DNA from: Pochonia chlamydosporia 170
Lineage: Eukaryota; Ascomycota; Sordariomycetes; Hypocreales; Clavicipitaceae
Length of the DNA: 64,000 nt
Direction of reading: 5' to 3'
Assembly (NCBI RefSeq): GCF_001653235.2
Contig: NC_035791.1
Coordinates: 4,774,001 to 4,838,000, forward strand
Part shown: positions 55,218 to 64,000 of the stretch, piece after piece
Layout of the letters: every line of letters starts with the position of its first letter
Numbering within the stretch: position 1 is the first letter of the stretch
Made by a program: the position numbers and the translations under genes
The notes under the pieces: generated by a model
Told to the model about the DNA's origin: nothing
Databases searched by the model: none
The model's input: the letters and a program-made list of their open reading frames with translations, nothing else

Positions 55218-57445
55218 TCAAGCCTCATAACTCTTGACTTGCCCATTGCTGCTTGGTGGTTGTACAGATGGCTCCCCAGTAACGGGCTGGAAACCCAGTG
55301 TTTCCCCATCAGGTTGGATGGCGTCCTGTGCCATGCGAACGCCTTGGTCACCTCCTACGGCGGCTGCCGTCTTCAGGCCATCCATTACTTTGCCCACTCG
55401 ACGCTTGAAAGCCAACCTGTCCAGGAGTAATTGCTGTCGGCCACGTTCCAGCTCACGCCTCTCTGCTCGGAGGATACCCTCAATTTCATTGAAATACTTG
55501 AGCTTTAACTCCAGCTTTTGCAATGTTACATTAGTAGCAGCGGAGACAAGACGAGTCATTTCTCGCTCTTCATGGGAAGCAAAGCCCGCGGCACGAGCCC
55601 CTATAGACGCCAAGGGTATAGAAGCAAGAGACGTGTTCTTTGTCGTGGTGGTGGTAGTCGTAGTGGTGGTGGTTGTGACCTCCTGACGCACGTCTAAGTC
55701 CATCGACTCCGCCCCTGGCTGTCTCTTTTCTTGCTCTTTCGATACGTCGGATTCCGCCTCACCGCCATTGCTCTCTCCGTTTGCTTCTTGTTTGCCATTT
55801 AATTGCTTCCGCAAGCCTCTCTTCAATTCATCGGCGGATTTGTTGGCAGCGGCGGCCGTACTTGCAGGGTCTGCCAGGCTTGCTAGAAAGCCTACGACGG
55901 ACATGACTGGATTATCGACTTGACTGAACGGCAGATGACCGTGCTGTGCGCCAAGCATAGATAAACCAGTGGGCGCATTGATAGGTACCTCTGAATCCAA
56001 ATACTTTTCTTCAATATCCAACTGCAAAAACTGGAGCACACATTCCTCGCGCGTTCTCGTGCCGACGTGGTCCGCAATCTCACCCCAGTCGTCGTCGAAC
56101 CGCTCCAGACCTTCCAGAAGACGAAGAATTTCAGCGTCAGTCCAAGGCGCGTCCCGATCCACAACAGATGTGTATGTGGGGTTCTCTGTTTTTGAGTACA
56201 TGCTCGACGTATGGTTCGCTGGCAAACGACCCTCTGTGAAGCAGTTGGGGCAAAGATCGTACTTGGCCTTCGAGCTGGAGTCAGTTTGGCTGCTGTGATA
56301 ATAGACCCGAGTGCAGTCGTTGCCGCATTGATGGCAGCTGACTTTAGCAATGGCGGATGCGGTTGGGTCTTCTGCAGCAGAAATGCCATTCGCGGTTGGC
56401 GCCTCGCCATTCGCTTTCGTCTCGGTCTTGTTTACCGATGTGCCCTTTGAACTTGCTTCGTAAATGTTGCGGCCAATTTCGAGGTTGAGATCGCTCTTCG
56501 TCGCAACACTGGGAGCAGACTTTTTTTCAGTGTCACCGTTCTTCTTGCCCTCCAGGACAACAGGGTCGGCAGATGGCTGCCACGGTTGGAGACCGCGCGG
56601 CGTATCGCATATAATCTTGAAATGACCAGTAAATGGAGGGCCAACGTGTGAGGGCCTCTGTTCGGCATCCACCTATGTCGCGTTAGGTATGCTGTAAGCT
56701 AGAGCGCAGATGAATTACTTGTACACTTACCTGGTAGTTAATTAAGCCCCACTGTTCCAGAAAAGCATGCACTCTCATGATGGCACAGACGTCACCAGCT
56801 AAGTTTCTGCGACAAGCGGTGACGGTCAAATATTCAACCGGATTCAGGCGGTAAGTGTTAATCATGAAGTCGCGATAGTCCTTGTATACTGCGGGGGTCT
56901 TGCTCCTGTTTCGATTATTGAAAAATTCAGCCATGGCCTTGCGTTCGATGTCGTGGATGCTGTTCATATCGAACCATGTGCTATAACTTGGCAGAACAAT
57001 CGCGTGGGTTTGCGAGATTAGTTGTTCCCGTGCGGCGGATTCGACATTTTCCTTGGACTTTGTTTCTTGGTCTCCCGTAGTACCGTCCGCCTCGGCTGAA
57101 GGAGCAGGCTCTTTCGAAGCAGCGGCGGGCACGTCACCCATTTCTGTGTCAGCGTTGATATTTGCATCTGCCTGCGCTTGGTCATTGCCTTCGGTGGCGA
57201 TGACATCTGGTCCAGGTGTTGTGGTATCCTGCTTTATGTTCGCCTCGGTGGTGAGGTCTTCAGACATTTGAATATCTGTAAGCATGCTGATTAGTTTGCG
57301 GGCAATTGATTGACGTCTTCACCTCAATCTCACCTTGGCCTTCACCAGAGCCTGCTTCAGCTTGTAAAGGGGGCTGTGCTAGAATTGGATTGCCGTCTGG
57401 GGATGCGCCGTTGCCCGGGGATCCATATGTTGTAGAGTCTTCCAT
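55218..57445 (-). CDS. SWI/SNF-RSC complex subunit, Swi3/Rsc8 type
   Basis: Core scaffold subunit of SWI/SNF- or RSC-type chromatin remodellers. Exons are 57334-57445, 56731-57275 and 55218-56672, two 58 nt introns, 703 residues. Domains in order: acidic N-terminus; SWIRM ([20 protein letters not shown] ... [18 protein letters not shown]); a zinc-binding [13 protein letters not shown] ... CPNC unit; SANT ([17 protein letters not shown] ... [21 protein letters not shown]); a Thr-rich stretch from ACC/ACA/ACT codons (about 55640-55680); and a C-terminal coiled coil ([21 protein letters not shown]). The frame upstream of 57445 lacks an ATG, so MEDSTTYG is the start. The zinc unit makes it more like Rsc8/Ssr1-2 than yeast Swi3, but which complex it joins cannot be told. 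Confidence 0.94.
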
Positions 57446-57982
57446 GTTCTCTGTAGGGTGATAGTGCTGCGAAGTTTCCCGGTCCCGAAAGCACACAGGT
57501 ATCGCAAGAGTGCATTCGACGCGTCTCGCGTCACTCGCAAATCCAGAAACCGTACGCGTGAAAGTTTGATAATTAACAAAGCACCCTGCGCGTCACACGT
57601 CGCAATAGATTTCAAAATATGTGATGTCGCTCTGCGATGACACGCCGCGACTTGGGGAAAATTTGGCGCGACAAGGAGTGAAAGCGGCCTGTTGGAGGAC
57701 ACCTACCAATCCCATGACAACTGACGCTGGTTGGACAGGTTTTTGCATGACTACATCATGTGCTTTAACACGTGATTGCCAAGGACTCCACTGCACACGC
57801 TGGACGGAACAGTCCGGGTCGCTGGTCACGTGCTATTCTTTGAACTGACATCAGGATCGGGATAGGGATGCACTGAGCCGTTGTTCGGGCCGCGTCCACC
57901 CGGCTGTTTAAACTTGGACTTGTGAACAGGACCGAAGGCTCATAATCGCAGCTTCGCAGGGAGTGCAGTTTTTATTGCCACG
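57446..57982. promoter_or_regulatory. bidirectional promoter with ACGCGT boxes
   Basis: 537 nt between the divergent Swi3-like and ETF-alpha start codons. Two ACGCGT boxes lie at 57519-57524 and 57554-57559, near the remodeller gene, with further CGCGTC-like units around 57525-57532 and 57586-57592. MBF-type control is inference. Confidence 0.5.
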
Positions 57983-59078
57983 ATGTTCGCCCTCGCAAGA
58001 CGCTCCTTGCCTCGATGGGCCGTGGGATCTTTGCCCTCGGCGAATGCCTCTCAAATGGCAATTGCCAGACATCGGTTACAGTCAACTCTAGCGATCCTGG
58101 AACAACGCGATGGAGTACTCAACCTGGGGTCGCTGAATGCATTTACCGCAGCTCAGAAGCTTGGCGGGGAAATCCATGGCTTTATCGCTGGTAGCAATGT
58201 TGCGGCCGCGGCCCAAGAAGCTGCAAAGGTTGAAGGCATTGATCAAATCATCAAGGTTCAGAGCAGTGCCTACGAGAAGGTAATGGTGTTGAGCTTACTC
58301 CCTGTGGCATCCTGTATTGACAGACAAGTAGGGCCTCCCAGAAACTTACGCTCCTTTACTGGTAGAGAATATTAAAAAGGGAAACTATACCCATGTTGTT
58401 GCTGGACACACCGCGTTTGGAAAAAACCTTCTGCCCAGAGTCGCTGCCTTATTAGATTCGCAACAAATATCTGATGTTACAGGCATCGAAACTGACAAGA
58501 CCTTTGTACGACCTATATATGCTGGGAATGCCATTGCCACTGTTGAATCGTCGGACTCGGTGAAGGTCATCACTATTCGAGGAACTGCTTTCGCCGCCGC
58601 CATACCTGGGGCAGGCAAAGCTGCGATTGTGGACGGTGTTGACCCACAAGTCAGTACTTCCGCGGAATGGGTTTCGGAGGATTTGGCAAAGTCAGATAGA
58701 CCAGATCTGGGGACGGCCTCGAAGGTTGTCTCCGGTGGCCGTGGGCTGAAGTCGAAGGAAGATTTTGACAAGGTCATGTTGCCTCTCGCCGATGCGCTAG
58801 GTGCTGCAGTAGGCGCATCGCGTGCGGCCGTTGACAGTGGATATGCGGACAACAGCCTTCAAGTTGGCCAAACTGGTAAGGTTGTGGCTCCGGAGCTGTA
58901 CCTGGCTGTTGGAATATCGGGTGCCATCCAACATTTAGCTGGTATGAAGGATAGCAAGGTCATTGCTGCGATTAACAAAGATGCCGACGCTCCGATCTTC
59001 CAGGTTGCAGATGTTGGCCTAGTTGGCGATCTTTTTGAGAAGGTCCCAGAATTGACCGAAAAGGTGAAGAATGGTTGA
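57983..59078 (+). CDS. electron transfer flavoprotein alpha subunit
   Basis: Mitochondrial matrix subunit that binds FAD and passes electrons from acyl-CoA dehydrogenases to the ETF-ubiquinone oxidoreductase. Exons are 57983-58279 and 58332-59078; the 52 nt intron joins SAYEK to [10 protein letters not shown], for 347 residues. The N-terminus [17 protein letters not shown] is Arg-rich without acidic residues, a mitochondrial leader. The FAD-binding part is clear: [63 protein letters not shown] and [15 protein letters not shown]. Its stop is only 53 nt from that of the convergent ferredoxin reductase gene. No beta subunit is in the window. Confidence 0.96.
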
Positions 59079-59131
59079 AAGTCTTAGATTAGATGTAGTA
59101 TATAAATCACTATTGTTTCCTAGCGAAGTGT

Positions 59132-60800
59132 TCATCGCACAATGGTAGCAAGCATGTCTTGAGTGCTCGTAAACTTTGCTCTAGCTTTACCAAGCGCTTT
59201 CCCCGTCTGTTTCTCAGCCTTGTCTATTTGTAGCCACTGGTCCCATGATACTGCACGTTCTGTACCCTCTACCATCTCTTCCTGTACACCAACCCATCCC
59301 AGCGAAGCTGTGTTTTCCCTTGATTGAAGAAACTCGGCGCCGGAAATCCAATCTTGTATGATTGCCTCTCCAGTGATAAAGGCATCCTGCATAGTCGAAG
59401 CTATAACGCCGGTTGGCCCTCTTTTAACCCAGCCCGCACAATATACACCTGGAACTTGCCGCATAACAGTACTTTTCCCGTCTTTGGCCAAAGCCTGGTT
59501 TACCCGACCTAGGCCATCGTTTCTTACAATTCCGCGCGACTCGTCAAATTGAATGCCCAAGTCGCCGAATTCGGGAAGCGCAATGGATTTGTATCCTACT
59601 GACCGGAAGACAATATCCGAAGGCACTTGTAACGTTTGACCAGTTGCCATTGTCGTAGACGAAGGATCGAAGGCGTCAGATAAGGTCATGACATTGAACT
59701 CGGTGCTGGCGACCTTGGTGGGAGCGTCATTGTGTCCCAAAAAATGCCTGGGAGAAAGACAACTGTCAAGCGACCATAGTTTTGACGCATTCTCCGATGG
59801 GGTTTCTGAACCCTTTAAGATGACCTCCATCAGACGTTTAGTTGCTCGTGGCAGACTTTTAAGGTCGGTCGGTATCAAAGATCGATCAACAGGCTGGAAT
59901 GCCACTTCAGATAGCTTCATTAGTTCACGAACTTCCTTTATTGTAAATGCAGCCTAAAAGGAAGGTAGAATATCAGCGATGTGGTCAGGGATGGGGCGCA
60001 AACGTGGTTTGCTAACCTGCACCGGTCCTCGTCTGCCAACGACGTGTACTCTCTTTATTCTGCTTTGAGACAATTTCTCAAGGGCGGACTCAGTGATGTC
60101 GGTTTTCCTGAGGACATCTACATTTTCCAAGAGAATCCTAGCCACGTCAAGAGCGACATTACCCTGCCCAATAATTACAGCCTCTTGAGCATTTACCAGC
60201 GCAGGGTCAAGTGTCGAACATTCAGGCAAACCGTTGTACCAGCCCACAAATTGGCGAGCCGAGTAAATACCTTCCAGCGTGGACTCGCCTGGTATTCCCA
60301 GCTTCTTGTCCTCGGATGCTCCATATGCCAATAGTACGGAATCGTAGTGGCGCATCAAAGATGTCAACTTCACAACGCCTTGCTCCTTGGTATTGCCAGA
60401 TAGACCTACAGAGACATTTCCAATGAATCTGAATTTTGGGGAAGATGCAACCTCGTCGAATTTGTCTTGACAGTTCTATGTAAGTGTTATTTATGTAGCC
60501 GGAATGCAACAAGCCTGCTCAAAGACTCGGCGATACCTTTACCTCGGGATGATCAGGGGCAACACCATGGCGAACCAGACCAAATGGAACTGGCAAGGAC
60601 TCGTACATGTCTACATAAGCGTTCCGGATTTTTGCCATGACCCTATATGCTGTATAGAACCCTGCAGGACCAGAACCTACGACGGCCATGCGGAAAGGCG
60701 TATCAGATGTCCGGATCTGAGCCTGGGACGCGGATGTCGTGCAAAAACCTCGACGTGGCACTGTCCATCGTGACAGGCGCCAGCTCACCAAACCACCCAT
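59132..60800 (-). CDS. mitochondrial NADPH:ferredoxin (adrenodoxin) reductase
   Basis: Flavoprotein (yeast Arh1) that passes electrons from NADPH to mitochondrial ferredoxin for iron-sulfur cluster and heme A synthesis. Exons are 60537-60800, 60017-60475 and 59132-59953, with introns of 61 and 63 nt, giving 514 residues. The start MGGLVSWRLSRWTVPRRGF is an Arg-rich mitochondrial leader. FAD-binding MAVVGSGPAGFYTAY follows, then PVPFGLVRHGVAPDHPEVK, YDSVLLAYGASEDK, GWYNGLP, NADP-binding VIIGQGNVALDVARIL, VGRRGPVQAAFTIKEVREL and the C-terminal VYCAGWVKRGPTGVIASTM. All family signatures are present. Convergent with ETF-alpha. Confidence 0.96.
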
Positions 60801-61671
60801 TTCTTTTTTCTTGTATTACCTAGGTGGTCAGCACAATGGAAAGAAATGGGACGGAAAAACGAGGAAAAAAAGAAAACACCAAAAAAGAACCTTATAAGAG
60901 AACGAGGTTAAATGAAGGAATGAGAAAGAAGCAGGAATGATCATGGTCCCATAAATCTCACTGGTGAGATGTCATTGTCAATTGACCCATTGATGACTAC
61001 CTAGGTACGTTAGTCAGTACTCTAGGTGGGGCGTGGCACGAGTACTTGCTTTCTCCCAGTTTTGACTTGCCGGGCGGGTCGGAGCTTGTGCCAGGAGGGA
61101 CGCTGAGTCCCGGATGGACTAAAAGGTTTAGACTGTTTCACGTGACACGCATATTCTAATTGGGTAAAAAGAGAAAGGGTGGAATTCTTAGGGAAAACAA
61201 AAGTGGAGTTTTATGGTGGGGGGGTTTGGAATTGTCAGGTGTCCGCTAGGTGCCTGCTAAAGCTACCTAGTAGTATACATAAGCGGCGCGGGTGGAAGAG
61301 AGGCAAAGATCGGATTTCGCATAATAGTTTTTCCACTCTCTCTTATTCCTTTTTGCCTGCGTCCCTCCTGGCCCTGCGAGCCTTTTGGCCGCGAAGCCCC
61401 CACGTCGGCGATTCGAGACACATGGCAACCGTCACTTCCCCGTGACTGTTGCCGTGCCAACCAGCCTCCGTTACGCCCAAATGCAGTCACACACGGAACG
61501 AATCAAGTCACGTCAACCGTACGTTGTTGGAACGAAAGGCATCTCCCCATTGTTCCTTTGTTCCCACGTTCCAATTCAAAATACATTCCTGTCATATCAT
61601 TGTGAGGCCTCGTTACGTAGGGTTTCAGGTTTGGCTCATTCTCTTTTTTTGCAAGAAAAGGCCCAGACACC
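60801..61671. other. divergent intergenic region
   Basis: About 870 nt between the ferredoxin reductase start and the four-TM gene start. It contains TACCTAGG elements at 60817-60826 and 60998-61007. No gene supported. Confidence 0.55.
60817..61007. repeat. two TACCTAGGTA-type elements
   Basis: TACCTAGGTG at 60817-60826 and a perfect TACCTAGGTA at 60998-61007, intergenic as elsewhere. Confidence 0.7.
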
Positions 61672-63562
61672 ATGGGTGGCTCGCAGCCATTTATGTATAA
61701 TGCTGAGTGGCGAAATGACACAAGATTCCCAACAACCACGTTCGACCCAAAAGCTGTGACACGGGCTAGTTGGGAGCCAAAACCTCGAAAACCTCTTCAA
61801 ACTGGCCCGCTAATTTCTTTCAACAGACATCCAGAGTATGTTCTTGCTGAAAGTCATACACCTCACGCAAATGTGCCGAATTATCAGCTGGGATCATCAT
61901 CATGCTAACTTGAGCTAGTGCCCATATGGTCCTTTCAGCTCCTAAAAGTCAATACTTACCTCTTGGACGGCGTACAAAGAACTGGATTAAATGGTTGCGC
62001 AATGTGCAGCTTGTCGTTCGTATTTTGGAGATCAATGGGGCTATAGGCACATTGGTCCTCCTGATCCTTATAACAAACATTGAAATGGCAACAGGTTGGA
62101 TGATGAGAATCTCGGTAAGTCGCAAGATTTCAACACGTGGAACATACGTGAGGAGCTTAGTTGACAATACTTGTAGCCCGGCATTGCCATGGCACACTGT
62201 TTATATGCTATATACCACTTGTCTCGGAAGGCATCTGGTCGAACACCGGGTTCTTCTGCTGCCTACCATGTCTTCGCTGCCATTGCTGATTTAGTAGTCA
62301 TGTCTTTATATGCATACGGGGCATTTTCCACTCACAAAGGTGCACAATATTGGACCACTAGGCTCAGTAACCCAGAAGTCATGCGATACCTTGTGCCCGC
62401 CGTTTATTACATAACCATTGGAGTGGGAGGGTTGCACCTGATATCTCTGTCGATTTCTTTGTGGCTAGGGATGATGTTCCGCAGGATCAGCCTGATGCCA
62501 CCGGACATGAACCCCCTCGAGGATCATTTGACCGCAAGGCCATTTCACAAAAGAAACAAATCTTCCATCACAACTGGGAGTAGCTTACAGGATGAGAAAC
62601 GATCATCCACTCCGTTGAGCCTGCAGGAACGGGCTGGGCCAGATTCGCACCGCCATGCAAGGTCGCCTGTCGTTCCGTTTCTACATACAAGAGCCGGGTC
62701 TGGCTACTCACTTGACAGCAGGAGCTCGCACATCGATCTACCAAGTAGACAGTATCAAATTGCCCCCGGAAACTCTCCAAGAAGCTCGGTTTATTCATCT
62801 GCTACGAAGCGCTCATCAATGCCACGATCATCTCAGCTTGGCGAGTACTCTTCTATTCCTGCCTTGGATGGCCACGCGCTAGGACAGCCCACGGCGAGTC
62901 ATAATGAGAGCAAGGTTCGACTTGGAAAGTTTACTGAAACTTGGCTACCAAGTGATTCTTTGATTTCAAGAACCAAACAACGCCATTACAACAAAAATAC
63001 GCCTGCGCCAACTTCGCATGGAGGAAATTCAGACGCCCAGACCTACGCGGCACTTGTTCAAGCATTCAACGAAGATGATTCAGCAGAGTCTGAATATGAC
63101 GATGAAAATGAAGCATCATATGACAGACCCAGATCATTGGTCCTGCCCAGAAAACATCCAAACCCGTTGCGGTCACATCCAACTTCCCCTCCAAGAAACA
63201 GCCATGCGGTGGCCACGAAACAGGGTAGAGAACGAGGTAACCTTTCTGCTGAGGAGAGTGCATCGTTATCTGAAGTAAGTGGAAACATGAGGAGCTTTAG
63301 CAATAGCAGAGACGTAACGGACCGAGAATCCATGGCGAAGGGCCCATGGAAAGGTCAAAGAGACAGCTCCATTCAGTTAGATGATGGTTTTTTCTCTAAG
63401 CCGTACGGTCAGTTGAAAAGCGCCACCCCACCAATTACAATAGGAAGTGATCGCAGAGTGTCTTCTGGCGTTGATTACAGGTTTGCCCATAGCTATGGGG
63501 CTCCAGAGCGCCGGAATGTCAGTGGCAAGGCGGCTGAAGAAGGTATGCATGGATTCCGTTGA
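61672..63562 (+). CDS. hypothetical four-TM membrane protein with long disordered tail
   Basis: Protein of 581 residues that I do not recognise by function. Exons are 61672-61835, 61919-62114 and 62177-63562, with introns of 83 and 62 nt (CTAAC branch in the first). Both junctions keep frame (RHPD-AHMVLS and MRIS-PGIAMAH). Four hydrophobic segments are visible: VRILEINGAIGTLVLLILIT, IAMAHCLYAIYHL, YHVFAAIADLVVMSLYAYGA and YLVPAVYYITIGVGGLHLIS. A basic segment GRRTKNWIKWLRN precedes the first. The remaining 350 residues are Ser/Arg/Pro-rich and look disordered, with many Ser-Pro and Arg-x-x-Ser sites. The layout is MARVEL-like, as in several fungal plasma-membrane proteins, but no signature supports a firm family. 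Confidence 0.8.
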
Positions 63563-64000
63563 GATGGAAAGTATGAAGCTGGAATATTTCAGAATGATAG
63601 AGACAAATAAAAAAAGGGCAAAAAAGGGACGGAAGGGAGGAACGGTGGTTTAAAAGAGCATTGCCATGCGGCTTTGCATTTTTGGATACAAATGGCGCAT
63701 ATGCAAAGGTAGCAGGTGATATCTCGGCAGACCTAAGATGATGTCTGGACAAGGTACGGCAAGTCGGGTTCGGGCTAATTATTGGGAAATTTTTTGAATT
63801 GACATTTTCTATTGGAGTCTCCCTGGTGCCATTCACAATGCTCATATATAACATGATAGCTGCCGAAGCTACCGACTACAGGCTCATGCTGTATGTGAGC
63901 CATGATTTCATTGTTGAACTGCCCAATACATCGTCAGCCCACATGGCCCTGTCCAATGCCGGCAGTGAGCAAAGATGACGCATTGTCGGTCGACCATGAG
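63563..64000. other. downstream sequence at window end
   Basis: 3' flank of the four-TM gene. No gene seen. Confidence 0.5.

Noticed and set aside
55640..55690. ACC/ACA/ACT repeat as a microsatellite outside genes
   Set aside because: It is within the coding exon of the Swi3-like gene and encodes a Thr run.

Overview
The window is nuclear DNA of a filamentous ascomycete, most likely a sordariomycete and perhaps Hypocreales (inference). The evidence is short GT-AG introns of about 50-150 nt with CTAAC/CTGAC-type branch sites, a five-domain AROM gene, a divergently arranged histone H3/H4 pair with fungal-type introns, and repeated TACCTAGGTA palindromes between genes. No rRNA, tRNA, CRISPR array or intact transposon was found. 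Exon boundaries below were built by hand from splice signals and reading-frame continuity. They agree modulo 3 in every multi-exon gene except at one junction of the RasGAP gene.

Left part (1-19.5 kb): a DDHD-type phospholipase running off the left edge (-), splicing factor Prp3 (-), a 2.9 kb stretch with only degraded-looking coding fragments, a kappa-class GST/DsbA-like protein (+), histone H3 (-) and H4 (+) facing apart across 2.1 kb, then 3.9 kb without genes in front of a C2H2 transcription factor (+).

Middle part (19.5-43 kb): the pentafunctional AROM protein (-), a 15-exon neurofibromin/Ira-type RasGAP (-), an AT-rich island, a hypothetical protein with a PPPY motif (+), a 1202-residue four-domain RNA-processing or repair protein (2H phosphoesterase, EEP nuclease, poly(A)-polymerase-type nucleotidyltransferase, MJ1316/DUF504) (+), and exocyst Exo70 (-).

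Right part (43-64 kb): replicative helicase subunit Mcm3 (+), a Mak32-like PfkB-fold protein lacking the usual catalytic Asp (-), adenylyl cyclase-associated protein CAP/Srv2 (+), carnitine acetyltransferase with both a spliced-in mitochondrial leader and a C-terminal peroxisomal AKL (-), a Swi3/Rsc8-type chromatin remodeller subunit (-), electron transfer flavoprotein alpha (+), mitochondrial ferredoxin (adrenodoxin) reductase (-), and a four-TM fungal membrane protein (+).

Most genes are housekeeping genes. Functional links inside the window are Ras/cAMP control (RasGAP and CAP), mitochondrial flavin electron transfer and acetyl transport (ETF-alpha, ferredoxin reductase, carnitine acetyltransferase), and S-phase/chromatin genes (H3, H4, Mcm3, Swi3-like), two of which have ACGCGT boxes in their promoters. 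The most interesting single locus is the four-domain RNA end-processing gene at 36120-39859.
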